Source: CAYSXY01 sp964435165
Lineage (GTDB): Bacteria > Pseudomonadota > Alphaproteobacteria > Rickettsiales > RI-342
Direction of reading: 5' to 3'
Length of the DNA: 64,000 nt
Assembly: GCA_964435165.1 (NCBI GenBank)
Contig: CAYSXY010000002.1
Location: 33,420 to 97,419, forward strand
Under the pieces are notes generated by a model, which ran no database searches, had not been told where the DNA came from, and saw only the letters and a program-made list of their open reading frames with translations. Below are positions 8,265 to 19,251 of this stretch, one piece after another (position 1 is the first letter of the stretch; each line of letters opens with the position of its first letter). A program made the translations under genes and the position numbers.

Positions 8265-8751
8265 CTCTACTATCGCTGGACAATCGTCAGCGATGTGCGG
8301 CCAAAAGTCGATGAGGAAATCACTAAGCAGGCTGAGCAGGGTAAGACGGAAAATGAGATAGATGAACACCTGACGCAGGTGATCGCACATTATCAGGATA
8401 CGACCATTCCCTACAAAACGCAGATGCTGGCGACGCATAGCTTTATACTATTGATTCATTTCTTAACAGGCATGAATCAGCGCTCAAATGGCGCTAAGCC
8501 TCACGCGCCATAAGGCGCGACGCGTAGTCACGCTTGCTCGCCATTCCAACGATTGGAATGGCGAGAATAGTAAGCTCAGCGAATTGGCGATGCGTGAGCA
8601 GGGCTACACCACTATATCTGGCATTCGCAGGATGACCCCAAAGTACGGCCCGACCATGCCGCCAATGATGGCCAGATTTTTTCTCTTGATAACCCGCCAC
8701 CCACGGACCACCCGGGCGAAGATTACAAATGGCCGGAATGAACGCCAGACA
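8265..8751 (+). pseudogene. Broken second copy of the MuF domain, interrupted by a stem-loop block
   Basis: The intact MuF domain upstream aligns to three pieces here. 8265-8438 reads a match to TLIDQKL...TIPYKTEMLAIH (TTIPYKTQMLATH). About 125 bp of hairpins follow. 8566-8610 resumes as NSKLSELAMREQG (intact: HGKLNEVRMRQAG). Near 8605 one base is missing (acaccac for acacccac), after which a second frame gives YIWHSQDDPKVRPDHAANDG and LDNPPPTDHPGEDYK, ending at TGA 8750 where the intact gene has NCRC. No start codon with a ribosome site is seen and no toxin tip remains. This looks like the remnant of an older or duplicated MuF toxin gene. Confidence 0.75.
8452..8565. repeat. Block of four consecutive stem-loops inserted in the MuF remnant
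   Basis: Four perfect stems follow each other: TGATTCAT (8452-8459)/ATGAATCA (8472-8479); AGCGC (8479-8483)/GCGCT (8491-8495); CGCGCC (8504-8509)/GGCGCG (8514-8519); and a 13-bp stem at 8537-8549/8553-8565. Read on the minus strand, the order of a CCATTC/GAATGG stem, a G(C/T)GACT spacer, a GCGCC/GGCGC stem and an A(A/G)GC(C/T)TTAG-like word parallels the dispersed repeats at 453 and 34871. It appears to be a diverged relative that landed inside coding sequence. Confidence 0.6.
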
Positions 8752-8754
8752 GGC

Positions 8755-9312
8755 TTAAGCGGTCAATTTATGGGTATATTGAACAAATCTCTCGACAGTG
8801 CGCGTTACGTCGCGCGACACCACAGGGTGATGTATGGTGCCATCCTCATCGAATTGCTGAAAAGCATCGGACACAGTGATCATACTGGGATAGACATAAG
8901 TGCCAAGTGCCTCCAGCGGCACGCGAAAATGCAGCAGCCCTTTGATGCCACCCTGCAGTGATGGCGAGGCGGACAAGAGCAGGGCAGATTTACCGGCAAG
9001 AGGCACTGGGCGCAGACGCGAAATCCAATCAATGATATTTTTCGCGCTGCCGGGGTACGACCAGTTATATTCCGGCAGGGCGATCATCAGGCCATCATGC
9101 GCCATAATCTGGTCAGCAAGGCGCTGGGCGGCTTCCGGCAGGCCATTATGCTCAAACAAATGGTCGTTATAGGCGGGCATATCCAGGGTGCAGTAATCTA
9201 CCAAAGTGACATTCGCATCCTGCGCTTCGGCGCGTCCGGCGGCATAAGTGACGAGCTTGCGGTTGACAGAGCCTTCACGAGCTGAAGCGGCAAAGGCGAG
9301 TAGAGAAACCAT
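8755..9312 (-). CDS. NADPH-dependent FMN reductase family protein
   Basis: Flavodoxin-fold oxidoreductase of 185 residues. The N-terminal strand and phosphate loop read LLAFAASAREGSVNRKLV, equivalent to the usual LLAFAGSxRxxSxN segment that binds FMN phosphate. ALPEYNWSYPGSAKNIIDW is the family signature (PEYN...PGxLKNxxDW). Such enzymes reduce FMN, quinones, azo compounds or chromate with NAD(P)H; the natural substrate is not evident. I place the start at ATG 9312 because it sits seven bases after AGGGG and gives the normal N-terminus; an upstream ATG at 9357 would add 15 residues atypical for the family. Unrelated to the toxin locus next door as far as can be seen. Confidence 0.85.
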   Translation of the reverse strand: MVSLLAFAASAREGSVNRKLVTYAAGRAEAQDANVTLVDYCTLDMPAYNDHLFEHNGLPEAAQRLADQIMAHDGLMIALPEYNWSYPGSAKNIIDWISRLRPVPLAGKSALLLSASPSLQGGIKGLLHFRVPLEALGTYVYPSMITVSDAFQQFDEDGTIHHPVVSRDVTRTVERFVQYTHKLTA

Positions 9313-9473
9313 AATAACCCCTGATAATGCACATATATGATAAGGCCTAGTCGTCATACCGGTTAATACAGGCCTGTCAATGCACAGACAAAGCCGTTAC
9401 ATGCTGAAAAGAGATGCTTGCACGGCATCATCTTCCTTAACAACCGCGGCCGGATGCCGCATAATAGCGCGCT

Positions 9474-10790
9474 ATGGATAAAGAAGACATACTTGCGAAT
9501 TTTCTGGATGCCCTGTATCGCGAAATCCGCGACATGGAAATGGCGTGCCGAATGCAGGCGGCGCCAGATGATCTGCGACCACCGATAGACGTACACCATG
9601 ATGCGGTTCGGGCGATTTTATCGAAACAGCAGGGCTATGCGCCGGGCCAACGCCTGTCCGTCACATGGTTGTCGCATGATATCATGGCGCTCCGTCAACG
9701 TGCACGCTGGCTACGCAGCGGGCCACATGTCTGGTGGGAAGGACGTGATCCACACTATGCTAAAACACGGGATCAATGCATTGCCTTCAAGCGTCAGTTG
9801 ATTCGCAGCAAGGCGGAGATTGATATTCCGCTGGAGATATTACAGCAGGACCTTGCAGATTTCGCCAGGCGTTATGTCAATGAACGGCATTTGCTGGATG
9901 GCGCTCTGTATGAGCGTAACGCCCAAAAATGGGCGCGGCGTGCCGGTCGCCATCACTGGCAGGCAGTCTCAGGTGAGGAGTTCTGGAAAGGGCTACGTTA
10001 TACGGCGCGTTATTTTTCCAGCTTGCTGCAGCGATTAGCAGAGCAGGGGGCTCCCGGCCTGTTAGCGCATGAAGCAAAAACGCAACAGACGGTAACGCCC
10101 TCAGACCAGTTAGCTGAAAGTCGGCGGGCACTTAAAAATTTATGGCTACAAATTGTGCATCCGCTTGTACTACGCGGCAGCATTGTGCCGGATGAGACGC
10201 GTGAGCATCATTATCACCTGGATACATCACGCCACATTCCTGAGCGCCATTGGCAGCAAATGGGCAGTGAAGCTGCAGAACTGGCGGATGCCTATGACCG
10301 CTATACGGTGATGTTTGCGGCGATGACAGCCGATACGGTGGATTATCATTATAAGGCATTGCTGGACGACCTGGACCAGCAGGTGATAGATGTAGCAGCG
10401 CTGATTCGGGAAATCGAGGCGCTGGAACGTGGCGGCAACAAGCTTGAGCTGCATCAACTCGAGCGGATGGTCCGTGAATTGGAAAATGAAGAACTCAAGC
10501 GCCGACTGCTTGAATTGCTCGAGAAATATAAGGCCGATACGAGTGGAAATGCGACGCTGAATGCTACGGAAGCAGCCAATCAGGTCATGGATGAAGTTGA
10601 TCAGCAAATCGACAAGCTGGAGCAGGCACATTTTGATTTTCTGGCGACGCAGTTCACTGTCTATGAAGAATCGCAGGATGTGGTGCGCAAACTGGCCGGG
10701 CAGGGGCTGAATATTGCTGGCAAATTTGTTGAAGCGGCAGCCGCCATGGCCGCGGCACGGCAGCAGGATCGCGGCAATCGCGGGCGGTGA
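9474..10790 (+). CDS. Uncharacterised helical, coiled-coil-rich protein
   Basis: 438 residues, not recognised. No signal peptide and no membrane segment. It is strongly charged and predicted mostly helical, with a Trp/Arg/His-rich middle (WARRAGRHHWQAV, EEFWKGLRY) and long Leu/Glu/Arg heptad-like stretches in the second half (about 290-380), suggesting a coiled coil. The C-terminus is Ala/Arg-rich (AAAAMAAARQQDRGNRGR). It ends 12 bases before the end of the convergent TolC-family gene. Codon use looks like the neighbouring housekeeping genes, so recent transfer is not suggested. No function proposed. Confidence 0.65.
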   Translation: MDKEDILANFLDALYREIRDMEMACRMQAAPDDLRPPIDVHHDAVRAILSKQQGYAPGQRLSVTWLSHDIMALRQRARWLRSGPHVWWEGRDPHYAKTRDQCIAFKRQLIRSKAEIDIPLEILQQDLADFARRYVNERHLLDGALYERNAQKWARRAGRHHWQAVSGEEFWKGLRYTARYFSSLLQRLAEQGAPGLLAHEAKTQQTVTPSDQLAESRRALKNLWLQIVHPLVLRGSIVPDETREHHYHLDTSRHIPERHWQQMGSEAAELADAYDRYTVMFAAMTADTVDYHYKALLDDLDQQVIDVAALIREIEALERGGNKLELHQLERMVRELENEELKRRLLELLEKYKADTSGNATLNATEAANQVMDEVDQQIDKLEQAHFDFLATQFTVYEESQDVVRKLAGQGLNIAGKFVEAAAAMAAARQQDRGNRGR

Positions 10791-10802
10791 CGGACGAAAC
10801 GC

Positions 10803-12101
10803 CTAGCGTAAGAATAATGCTGGGGTGAGTTGCCCCATCGCCTGCAGCAGGCGATAAACAGCCGTGTAATAATCATAGCGTGCAGAGGCGGCGTCGATTT
10901 TCGCACGGAATAATTCATTTTCCGCATCCAGTACATTAATAGCCGTCTCGCTCCCTGCATCCCGTAATTTGGTACGAGAGTCATAGACTTCCGCCGCAAT
11001 GTTGACGGCATTTTCCAATAAATCGAGCCGTTTCTGACTGACAGTTAAGGAGGTCCAGGCCAGCTTGACTTCCTGCACGGTCTGTCGCATCGCCTGGCGG
11101 TAATTCTCACCGGTTGCTTCATAATTAGCGGCGGCTTGTTTAACACGGGCAACATCGGCTCCGCCATTATAGAGGTTCCAGCTCATCCGCCCTGTGACCG
11201 AAAATCGTGTCTCCGTGCCGGACACGCCACTGACATTATCGTCATAATTACCGGCAGATACCAGATCAACGGACGGGTAATAAGCAGATTTGGCGACATC
11301 GCGGGCCAGGCTGGCCACTTCCACCCCATATTTACTGGCGAGTAACCCTCGGTTGGCCTGCAGGGCGGCCTGAATCGCTTCATCAATACTCGGTGGTATC
11401 TGTTTGAAAGGAATATCCGGAATCTGCAGGTTGCCTAAATCCGGTTCACGGTCAAACACCTGCGTGAAGCGGCTGATCGCATCTTTCAGATTGCCCTGAA
11501 AGGCAGTGTAACGCTCTTTGGCGATTTGCAGGCGTGATTTGGCTTGAAGCACATCCACGGCAATGCCGGAGCCGCGCTGTACGCGTTCATCCTCTAACTG
11601 CAACTGCCGTTTCAATGTCTCAATATTCTCAAGTGACAGATTGTTAAGTTCAATCTGTCGCAGAATATCCAGATAGGAATTAATAGCTTCGAACATGACC
11701 TGCTGCTGCACCTGTTCGAGCGTCATTTCCGCGACGTCGACGCCAATTTTGGCGGACTCATGCGATGAGCTAACCCGGTAGCCGGTAAAAAGGGGTTGCG
11801 TAACGGTCAGGCTGTGGCTATCGGTCGGATAATTCGTATAATTACCCGCAGGGTTGGTTTCAGTACGATCAATCGTCTCATATCCAATATTAACTGCCGC
11901 ATCAACGCGCGGCAAATATCCGCCTAGCGCTTCCCGTTCGGCAGCTTCTGAGGCATCCACACCCGATTCAGCGGCTTTAATCAGCGGATGGTCGGCCAGC
12001 AGGTCCTGAATCAAATGCGGTAGTGGCCCGGCGCTAGCCGAAGAACTGCCAAACCATACAATACATGTGGCGAACAAGACAGAATACCGCGCAGTCACCA
12101 T
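10803..12101 (-). CDS. tolC: TolC-family outer membrane efflux/secretion channel
   Basis: Outer membrane trimeric channel subunit, 432 residues from ATG 12101. This start gives a signal peptide (MVTARYSVLFATCIVWFGSS, cleavage after SASA) and lies next to GAGGAG; longer frames begin with TTG or a poorly placed ATG. The mature protein shows the two tandem TolC repeats, with conserved strands VTQPLFTGYRV and MSWNLYNGGAD, each followed by long helices. Length and motifs fit type I secretion TolC/LapE/AggA proteins. It is a likely outer partner of the exporter and adaptor at 3151-6320, although transcribed separately; it could equally serve drug efflux. Confidence 0.88.
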   Translation of the reverse strand: MVTARYSVLFATCIVWFGSSSASAGPLPHLIQDLLADHPLIKAAESGVDASEAAEREALGGYLPRVDAAVNIGYETIDRTETNPAGNYTNYPTDSHSLTVTQPLFTGYRVSSSHESAKIGVDVAEMTLEQVQQQVMFEAINSYLDILRQIELNNLSLENIETLKRQLQLEDERVQRGSGIAVDVLQAKSRLQIAKERYTAFQGNLKDAISRFTQVFDREPDLGNLQIPDIPFKQIPPSIDEAIQAALQANRGLLASKYGVEVASLARDVAKSAYYPSVDLVSAGNYDDNVSGVSGTETRFSVTGRMSWNLYNGGADVARVKQAAANYEATGENYRQAMRQTVQEVKLAWTSLTVSQKRLDLLENAVNIAAEVYDSRTKLRDAGSETAINVLDAENELFRAKIDAASARYDYYTAVYRLLQAMGQLTPALFLR

Positions 12102-12283
12102 GCTCCTCAATGCACGAGGATAAAGTGAGGGTCGTCGCCTGTAGCGACGGTGAGTCAAAACGTAATGGCGGCTCATAACCAAGGTTGCTAACAATGACAC
12201 AGCCAAAGCTGCTTATGCATTCTTTATGAATGGGCCATGTAAACAATCCCTTAATTGATAAAAAGCAGGGAGATAATTTATGC

Positions 12284-12312
12284 TTGACCTGTGATATGCT
12301 TGTGATTATGTT
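12284..12312 (+). promoter_or_regulatory. Candidate sigma-70-type promoter of the str operon
   Basis: TTGACC (12284-12289), a 17-base spacer and TATGTT (12307-12312), 75 bases before rpsL. Position and spacing are good; the -10 matches four of six consensus bases. Confidence 0.5.
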
Positions 12313-12386
12313 CCCACTCCCTAATTTAACGGGCATATGCCCCGACAAATGTGCGTAAATAAATAAGATGAGGAGTGTGCCAGGGC

Positions 12387-12758
12387 ATGCCTACCATTAA
12401 CCAGCTTGTCCGCAAGCCACGTAAGCCAGAAGTAAAGCGTAATAAAGTGCCGGCCATGCAGGCTTGTCCGCAGAAACGGGGTGTGTGCACGCGTGTATAT
12501 ACGACAACGCCGAAAAAGCCGAACTCAGCATTACGGAAAGTCGCCCGTGTGCGACTGACCAACGGCTTTGAGGTCACGGCTTATATCCCGGGTGAGGGCC
12601 ATAATTTGCAGGAACACTCGGTGGTGTTGATCCGCGGTGGTCGTGTAAAAGATTTGCCGGGTGTGCGCTACCACATCATCCGCGGCACGCTGGATACCCA
12701 GGGTGTGCAGGGCCGTAAACAAAATCGTTCGCACTATGGTGCGAAACGTCCAAAATAA
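12387..12758 (+). CDS. rpsL: 30S ribosomal protein S12
   Basis: Decoding-centre protein of the 30S subunit, 123 residues, the usual length. The start [10 protein letters not shown] is canonical; a frame extending four codons upstream is ignored. The conserved loops [10 protein letters not shown] and [13 protein letters not shown] are intact. The lysines equivalent to E. coli Lys42 and Lys87, whose changes cause streptomycin resistance, are both present, so this ribosome looks wild type there. The aspartate after Lys87 is the residue methylthiolated by RimO in E. coli. First gene of the str operon with rpsG and fusA. Confidence 0.98.
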   Translation: MPTINQLVRKPRKPEVKRNKVPAMQACPQKRGVCTRVYTTTPKKPNSALRKVARVRLTNGFEVTAYIPGEGHNLQEHSVVLIRGGRVKDLPGVRYHIIRGTLDTQGVQGRKQNRSHYGAKRPK

Positions 12759-12778
12759 TATAGTCAGGATTAGTCTCT

Positions 12779-13249
12779 ATGTCTCGTCGTCGCGCAGCAG
12801 AAAAACGCCCACTCCTTCCCGATGCAAAATATGGCAACCGTGTCGTGAGTAAATTCATCAATGCCATCATGCTGGATGGTAAAAAGTCGATTGCCGAAAG
12901 TACGGTGTATGGGGCATTTGACATTATTCAGAAAAAAACCAGCAATGACCCGCTTGCCGTCTTTGAAGAGGCGATTGAAAATGTGAGCCCGGCCATTGAA
13001 GTGCGTTCGCGCCGTGTGGGTGGTGCGACCTATCAGGTGCCGGTTGAAGTGCGTGATGAGCGTCGCCTTGCGCTGGCCATCCGCTGGTTGATTAATGCGT
13101 CGCGCGCCCGTTCAGAGCGCACTATGCGTGAGCGGCTGTCGGCCGAGTTCATCGATGCATCCACCAAGCGTGGTGGTGCGGTGAAAAAGCGCGAAGATAC
13201 GCACCGCATGGCTGAGGCAAACAAAGCCTTCTCGCATTACCGTTGGTAG
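12779..13249 (+). CDS. rpsG: 30S ribosomal protein S7
   Basis: 16S rRNA-binding protein that nucleates assembly of the 30S head, 156 residues as in most bacteria. Typical segments are [29 protein letters not shown] and [15 protein letters not shown]. It begins 20 bases after rpsL in the standard str order. In E. coli S7 represses its own operon; nothing here proves the same. The 140-base gap before fusA holds a small perfect hairpin (GAATGG/CCATTC, 13258-13273) without a T-run, so read-through into fusA is expected. Confidence 0.98.
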   Translation: MSRRRAAEKRPLLPDAKYGNRVVSKFINAIMLDGKKSIAESTVYGAFDIIQKKTSNDPLAVFEEAIENVSPAIEVRSRRVGGATYQVPVEVRDERRLALAIRWLINASRARSERTMRERLSAEFIDASTKRGGAVKKREDTHRMAEANKAFSHYRW

Positions 13250-13389
13250 GATTTGCCGAATGGTGCGCCATTCTGGTGCGCAGCGCTGATATTTGTCTGC
13301 ACTAAATGATGAAAAAGCTTGTAATTTTTGCGGGGTGACGCTACATCCCGCCGCATATCGCTTTGACTGGATAACTATAAGGATAAACC

Positions 13390-15468
<2,079 letters not shown>

Positions 15469-15493
15469 CGGTTGCCATACAGAGTTCATTTAC

Positions 15494-15521
15494 AAGGGCC
15501 GCCGTCGCGGCCCTTTTTTTG
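15494..15521 (+). terminator. Rho-independent terminator after fusA
   Basis: Stem AAGGGCCGC (15494-15502) and GCGGCCCTT, four-base loop, run of seven T to 15520. It separates the str operon from the S10 operon. Confidence 0.9.
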
Positions 15522-15602
15522 TGGAATATGGGCGGGTTTGAATCTCATTTATTCTGAGGAGGCGAGGCTATCTCATTTAAGAAAATAACGGTGAATTAAT
15601 TC

Positions 15603-15630
15603 TTGACTCCCGGGGCTAAACTGCTATGTA
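15603..15630 (+). promoter_or_regulatory. Candidate promoter of the S10 ribosomal operon
   Basis: TTGACT (15603-15608), 16-base spacer, TATGTA (15625-15630), followed by a GC-rich leader of about 105 bases before rpsJ. It sits just past the fusA terminator, as expected for a separate transcription unit. The leader can form a small GCAGG/CCTGC-like hairpin near 15660-15675; whether L4 acts on it is unknown. Confidence 0.6.
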
Positions 15631-15737
15631 TTGCGCCCCTCGCGAAAAGAAGGGTGGCTGCAGGCCTCCTGGCGAGCTTAGAGACAGAGTACAAAACGAT
15701 AATATCAGTCGCTATTTGACAGCGTGTTGAGGAAAAG

Positions 15738-16064
15738 ATGCAAGGACAACGAATTCGTATCCGGCTTAAGGCGTTTGACCATCGAGTATTGGATCAATCA
15801 ACTTCTGAAATTGTGAGTACCGCTAAGCGCACAGGTGCGCAGGTGCGTGGCCCCATTCCTCTTCCGCGTCGCATTGAGCGCTTCACGGTGCTGCGTTCCC
15901 CTCATGTGAATAAGAAATCGCGTGAGCAGTTTGAGATCCGCACCCATAAGCGTCTTATTGATATTGTTGATCCAACCCCGCAAACGGTCGATGCGCTGAT
16001 GAAGCTTGATCTGGCGGCGGGTGTAAATGTTGAAATTAAATTGGCTGGTGGAGCCGCGGCATGA
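15738..16064 (+). CDS. rpsJ: 30S ribosomal protein S10
   Basis: 30S head protein, which also serves as the transcription antitermination factor NusE. 108 residues, a few more than the usual 102-103 because of an Ala/Gly-rich end. Core motifs [30 protein letters not shown] and [18 protein letters not shown] are canonical. The ATG follows GAGGAAAAG. First gene of the S10 operon, overlapping rplC by four bases. Confidence 0.98.
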   Translation: MQGQRIRIRLKAFDHRVLDQSTSEIVSTAKRTGAQVRGPIPLPRRIERFTVLRSPHVNKKSREQFEIRTHKRLIDIVDPTPQTVDALMKLDLAAGVNVEIKLAGGAAA

Positions 16065-16834
16065 GAACCGGACTGATTGCAAAAAAACTGGGCATGACCC
16101 GTGTCTTTACGGAGGATGGCGAGCATTTGCCGGCAACGCTGCTTCAGGTGGAGCAGGCGCAGGTGGTGGCGCAGCGCACGGTGGAGAAAGACGGATATAC
16201 GGCATTGCAGCTGGGTGTAGGTAAGCGCAAGGTAAAAAATGTCTCTAAGGCAATGCGGGGGCATTATGCCAAGGCAAAGGTTGAGCCGAAAATGATGGTA
16301 AAGGAATTTCGCGTCGCTGAGGATGCAATGGTTCCTGTGGGAAGTGACATTCCGGCAACGCATTTTATTCCTGGCCAGTATGTAGATGTCGCAGGCATTT
16401 CAAAGGGTCGTGGTTTTTCCGGTGGGATGCGCCGACATAATTTTGGTGGTTTGGAGGCATCGCATGGTGTTTCTATTTCGCACCGTTCGCACGGCTCGAC
16501 GGGTCAGTGTCAGGATCCGGGGAAAGTGTTTAAGGGTAAGAAAATGGCGGGCCAGTACGGAAATGCCAGTGTTACCGTGCAAAATTTAACAGTTATCTCC
16601 AGCGACGCCGAGACGGGTGTCATCGTCGTGAGGGGTGCGGTGCCCGGGTCTAAGGGTGGTTACGTCTTTATTCGTGATGCGGTTAAGCGCGCGGTATCGC
16701 CGGATGCTCCTTACCCAACCGTGTTGAAGGAAGAGCCAGAGGCGGCGGAAGAACCCGGTGCTGAGGGTGAAAACCAGGCGGGCGTGCAGGCCGCCTCAGA
16801 AGATAAGCAAGAGGGTCAGGGCAATGAAGCTTAA
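16061..16834 (+). CDS. rplC: 50S ribosomal protein L3 with acidic C-terminal extension
   Basis: 23S rRNA-binding protein next to the peptidyl transferase centre. The loop [20 protein letters not shown] is the conserved region that reaches the A-site and includes the glutamine methylated by PrmB in E. coli. 257 residues against about 209 in E. coli: the extra 40 residues at the end are Glu/Ala/Gly/Gln-rich ([16 protein letters not shown]) and their frame overlaps the start of rplD by 11 bases. Such acidic tails occur in some alphaproteobacteria; role unknown. Confidence 0.97.
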   Translation: MRTGLIAKKLGMTRVFTEDGEHLPATLLQVEQAQVVAQRTVEKDGYTALQLGVGKRKVKNVSKAMRGHYAKAKVEPKMMVKEFRVAEDAMVPVGSDIPATHFIPGQYVDVAGISKGRGFSGGMRRHNFGGLEASHGVSISHRSHGSTGQCQDPGKVFKGKKMAGQYGNASVTVQNLTVISSDAETGVIVVRGAVPGSKGGYVFIRDAVKRAVSPDAPYPTVLKEEPEAAEEPGAEGENQAGVQAASEDKQEGQGNEA

Positions 16835-17444
16835 GGTAACGACTCTTGACAATAAGGCGGCGGGTGAGATTTCGCTAAAGCCGGAAGTGTTCGGTCTGGA
16901 AGAGCGCGCTGATCTGTTGCATCGCATGGTGCAGTATCAGTTGGCGAAGCGTCGCGCAGGTACGCACAAAGTCAAGGCTGTTGGCGAAGTGAGCGGTTCC
17001 AACGCCAAGCCATTCCGCCAAAAAGGCACGGGCCGGGCGCGGCAGGGTTCGAGTCGTGCATCTCAGATGCGTGGCGGTGCGGTGACGTTTGGGCCGGTAG
17101 TTCGCAGTCATGCCCAGAGCTTGCCCAAAAAAGTGCGTAAACTGGCGCTAAAGACGGCGCTGTCAGTGAAAGCCAAAAATGGTGAATTAAAAATTGTGGA
17201 CTCGCTGAATCTGAAAGAAGCCAAGACGAAGCTGCTGCGAGAAAATCTGGCAAAGCTTGGTCTGGAAAAGGCGCTGTTTATTGACGCGTCCGAAATAAAT
17301 GAAAATTTTCGCAAAGCATCTGCGAATTTGCACCAAATCAATGCATTGCCGCAAATTGGTGCCAATGTATACGATATTCTGCGTCACCAGCAGGTGGTGC
17401 TGACGAAAGACGCTGTTGAACAGTTACAAGCGAGGCTGTCATGA
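16824..17444 (+). CDS. rplD: 50S ribosomal protein L4
   Basis: 23S rRNA-binding protein whose long loop lines the exit tunnel; 206 residues from [10 protein letters not shown]. The loop [20 protein letters not shown] is conserved. I take ATG 16824, inside the rplC tail, preceded by an AGGGTCAGGG stretch; a longer frame from 16758 would only read the L3 tail in another frame. In E. coli L4 represses the S10 operon. Overlaps rplW by four bases. Confidence 0.97.
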   Translation: MKLKVTTLDNKAAGEISLKPEVFGLEERADLLHRMVQYQLAKRRAGTHKVKAVGEVSGSNAKPFRQKGTGRARQGSSRASQMRGGAVTFGPVVRSHAQSLPKKVRKLALKTALSVKAKNGELKIVDSLNLKEAKTKLLRENLAKLGLEKALFIDASEINENFRKASANLHQINALPQIGANVYDILRHQQVVLTKDAVEQLQARLS

Positions 17445-17737
17445 CCATCGCCCTGACCCATTATGATGTGTTGCTCTCTCCGGTGATTACTGAAAAATCA
17501 ACGGTTATCTCTGAATTGAATAAAATGACGTTCCGCGTCAATACGATGGCAACAAAAAAGCAAATCAAAGAAGCGGTTGAGTCGCTCTTTAAGGTAGAGG
17601 TGCTGTCGGTAAACACACTCAATGTTAAAGGTAAAACAAAGCGTTTCCGTGGTCGCCCAGGCCGCCGGAGTGATGTGAAAAAAGCAATTGTGACGATTAA
17701 GGAAGGTCAAACAATAGACCTGACGGCAGGAGTCTGA
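17441..17737 (+). CDS. rplW: 50S ribosomal protein L23
   Basis: Tunnel-exit protein of 98 residues that docks trigger factor and the signal recognition particle. Typical features are [13 protein letters not shown] at the start, [20 protein letters not shown] and the extended RNA-binding loop [24 protein letters not shown] overlap with rplD indicates coupled translation; rplB follows after four bases. Confidence 0.97.
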   Translation: MTIALTHYDVLLSPVITEKSTVISELNKMTFRVNTMATKKQIKEAVESLFKVEVLSVNTLNVKGKTKRFRGRPGRRSDVKKAIVTIKEGQTIDLTAGV

Positions 17738-17741
17738 TCCG

Positions 17742-18575
17742 ATGGCATTAAAGAAATATAATCCAACCACCCCGTCGCAGCGTCAGCTGGTTCTGGTTGA
17801 TCGTGGCGCGCTCTGGAAGGGCAAGCCTGTTAAAGAGTTGACGGAAGGTCTGACCAAATCGGGTGGTCGTAATAATAATGGGCGCATTACCGCTCGCCGC
17901 ATCGGCGGGGGGCACAAGCGTCGTTACCGCGTTATTGATTTCAAGCGTATGAAGCGCGATATGATGGCGACGGTTGAGCGTCTGGAGTATGATCCTAACC
18001 GTTCCGCTTTTATTGCGCTTGTAAAATATGAGGATGGTGAGCAGGCATATATTCTGGCGCCGCAGCGCTTGTCCGTAGGAGACAAAATTCAGGCGGGTAA
18101 AGGTGCGGATATTAAGCCTGGTAATGCACTGCCGTTGAGTTCGATTCCGGTGGGCACGCTGGTGCACAATATTGAAATCAAGCCGGGCAAGGGCGGTCAG
18201 ATTGCGCGCGCCGCAGGAGCATATGCTCAGTTGGCGGGTAAGGATAGTGGTTACGCGCTGCTCAAATTACGCTCGGGCGAGACACGTATGGTGCCTGCAA
18301 GTGCATATGCAACGGTGGGTGCGGTGTCGAACCCGGATCACCAGAATATTAATTTAGGTAAGGCGGGTCGCAACCGTTGGCTGGGCAAGCGTCCATCTGT
18401 ACGCGGTGTCGCGATGAACCCGGTTGATCACCCGCATGGTGGTGGTGAGGGCCGTAGCTCCGGTGGTCGCCATCCGGTGACGCCGTGGGGTAAGCCGACC
18501 AAGGGTAAGCGGACGCGCTCAAATAAGGCGACGGATAAATATATCGTCACCAGCCGTCACCGCCGGAATAAATAA
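17742..18575 (+). CDS. rplB: 50S ribosomal protein L2
   Basis: Large primary 23S rRNA-binding protein, 277 residues, needed for subunit joining and peptidyl transferase activity. [20 protein letters not shown] and the [19 protein letters not shown] segment, with the functionally important histidine, are intact, as is the basic tail ([18 protein letters not shown]). Standard place between rplW and rpsS. Confidence 0.98.
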   Translation: MALKKYNPTTPSQRQLVLVDRGALWKGKPVKELTEGLTKSGGRNNNGRITARRIGGGHKRRYRVIDFKRMKRDMMATVERLEYDPNRSAFIALVKYEDGEQAYILAPQRLSVGDKIQAGKGADIKPGNALPLSSIPVGTLVHNIEIKPGKGGQIARAAGAYAQLAGKDSGYALLKLRSGETRMVPASAYATVGAVSNPDHQNINLGKAGRNRWLGKRPSVRGVAMNPVDHPHGGGEGRSSGGRHPVTPWGKPTKGKRTRSNKATDKYIVTSRHRRNK

Positions 18576-18586
18576 GGAGAAGCTTG

Positions 18587-18865
18587 ATGCCACGTTCTGT
18601 ATGGAAAGGCCCGTTTGTCGATGGCTACTTGCTGAAAAAAGTTGAGCAGGTGCGTTCGTCCGGCAAAAACACCGTGATCAAAACCTGGTCACGCCGTTCA
18701 ACGATCATTCCTCAATTCGTTGGTGTGACGTTTGGTGTGTATAACGGCCAGAAATTCATTCCTGTCTCGGTGAGTGAAGATATGGTTGGGCATAAGCTGG
18801 GTGAATTTTCGCCGACTCGTACCTATTACGGGCACGGCGTGGATAAGAAAGCAAAAAGGAAATAA
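18587..18865 (+). CDS. rpsS: 30S ribosomal protein S19
   Basis: 30S head protein, 92 residues, contacting S13 and the intersubunit bridge. [33 protein letters not shown] and [14 protein letters not shown] are canonical. The frame could begin at a TTG one codon earlier, but ATG 18587 sits seven bases after AAGGAGAAG and gives the normal N-terminus. Confidence 0.97.
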   Translation: MPRSVWKGPFVDGYLLKKVEQVRSSGKNTVIKTWSRRSTIIPQFVGVTFGVYNGQKFIPVSVSEDMVGHKLGEFSPTRTYYGHGVDKKAKRK

Positions 18866-18867
18866 TC

Positions 18868-19251
18868 ATGGGCAAGGCAGCAGCTCCCCGTCGCTTGGCA
18901 GATAATGAGGCAATGGCTACGCTCCGCATGGTGCGCACCAGCCCGTATAAGCTTAACCAAGTGGCTACCATGATTCGCGGCATGCATGTGAATGATGCGC
19001 TGGTGCAGCTGACATTCTCGCGGCGTCGCGTGGCTGGCGATATTAAAAAGCTTTTGCAGTCGGCCGTTGCAAATGCCGAAAACAATCATAACCTCGATGT
19101 GGATAATCTCTACGTGTCCGAGGCGACTGTTGGTAAGGCGCTGGTGATGAAGCGTTTTCGTGCTCGCGCACGGGGCCGTGCTGCTAAAATTATGAAGCCG
19201 TTCAGCAATATGCGTATTGTAGTGCGCGAAATACAAGAGGACGAAGGATAA
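18868..19251 (+). CDS. rplV: 50S ribosomal protein L22
   Basis: Exit-tunnel protein of 127 residues. The long beta-hairpin that narrows the tunnel, a macrolide-contact site in E. coli, reads [20 protein letters not shown] and is intact. The first 18 residues ([18 protein letters not shown]) form a modest N-terminal extension. Two bases after rpsS; its stop overlaps the rpsC start by one base. Confidence 0.97.
   Translation: MGKAAAPRRLADNEAMATLRMVRTSPYKLNQVATMIRGMHVNDALVQLTFSRRRVAGDIKKLLQSAVANAENNHNLDVDNLYVSEATVGKALVMKRFRARARGRAAKIMKPFSNMRIVVREIQEDEG

Noticed and set aside
8488..8961. 157-residue plus-strand frame across the MuF remnant
   Set aside because: It starts inside the hairpin block, covers the frameshifted MuF remnant out of phase and runs into the antisense of the flavin reductase gene.
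6330..12101. Intact prophage around the MuF gene
   Set aside because: No integrase, terminase, portal, capsid or tail genes flank it; neighbours are ordinary chromosomal genes.
13258..13273. Hairpin between rpsG and fusA as a terminator
   Set aside because: Six-base stem without a T-run; fusA would be cut off from its operon.
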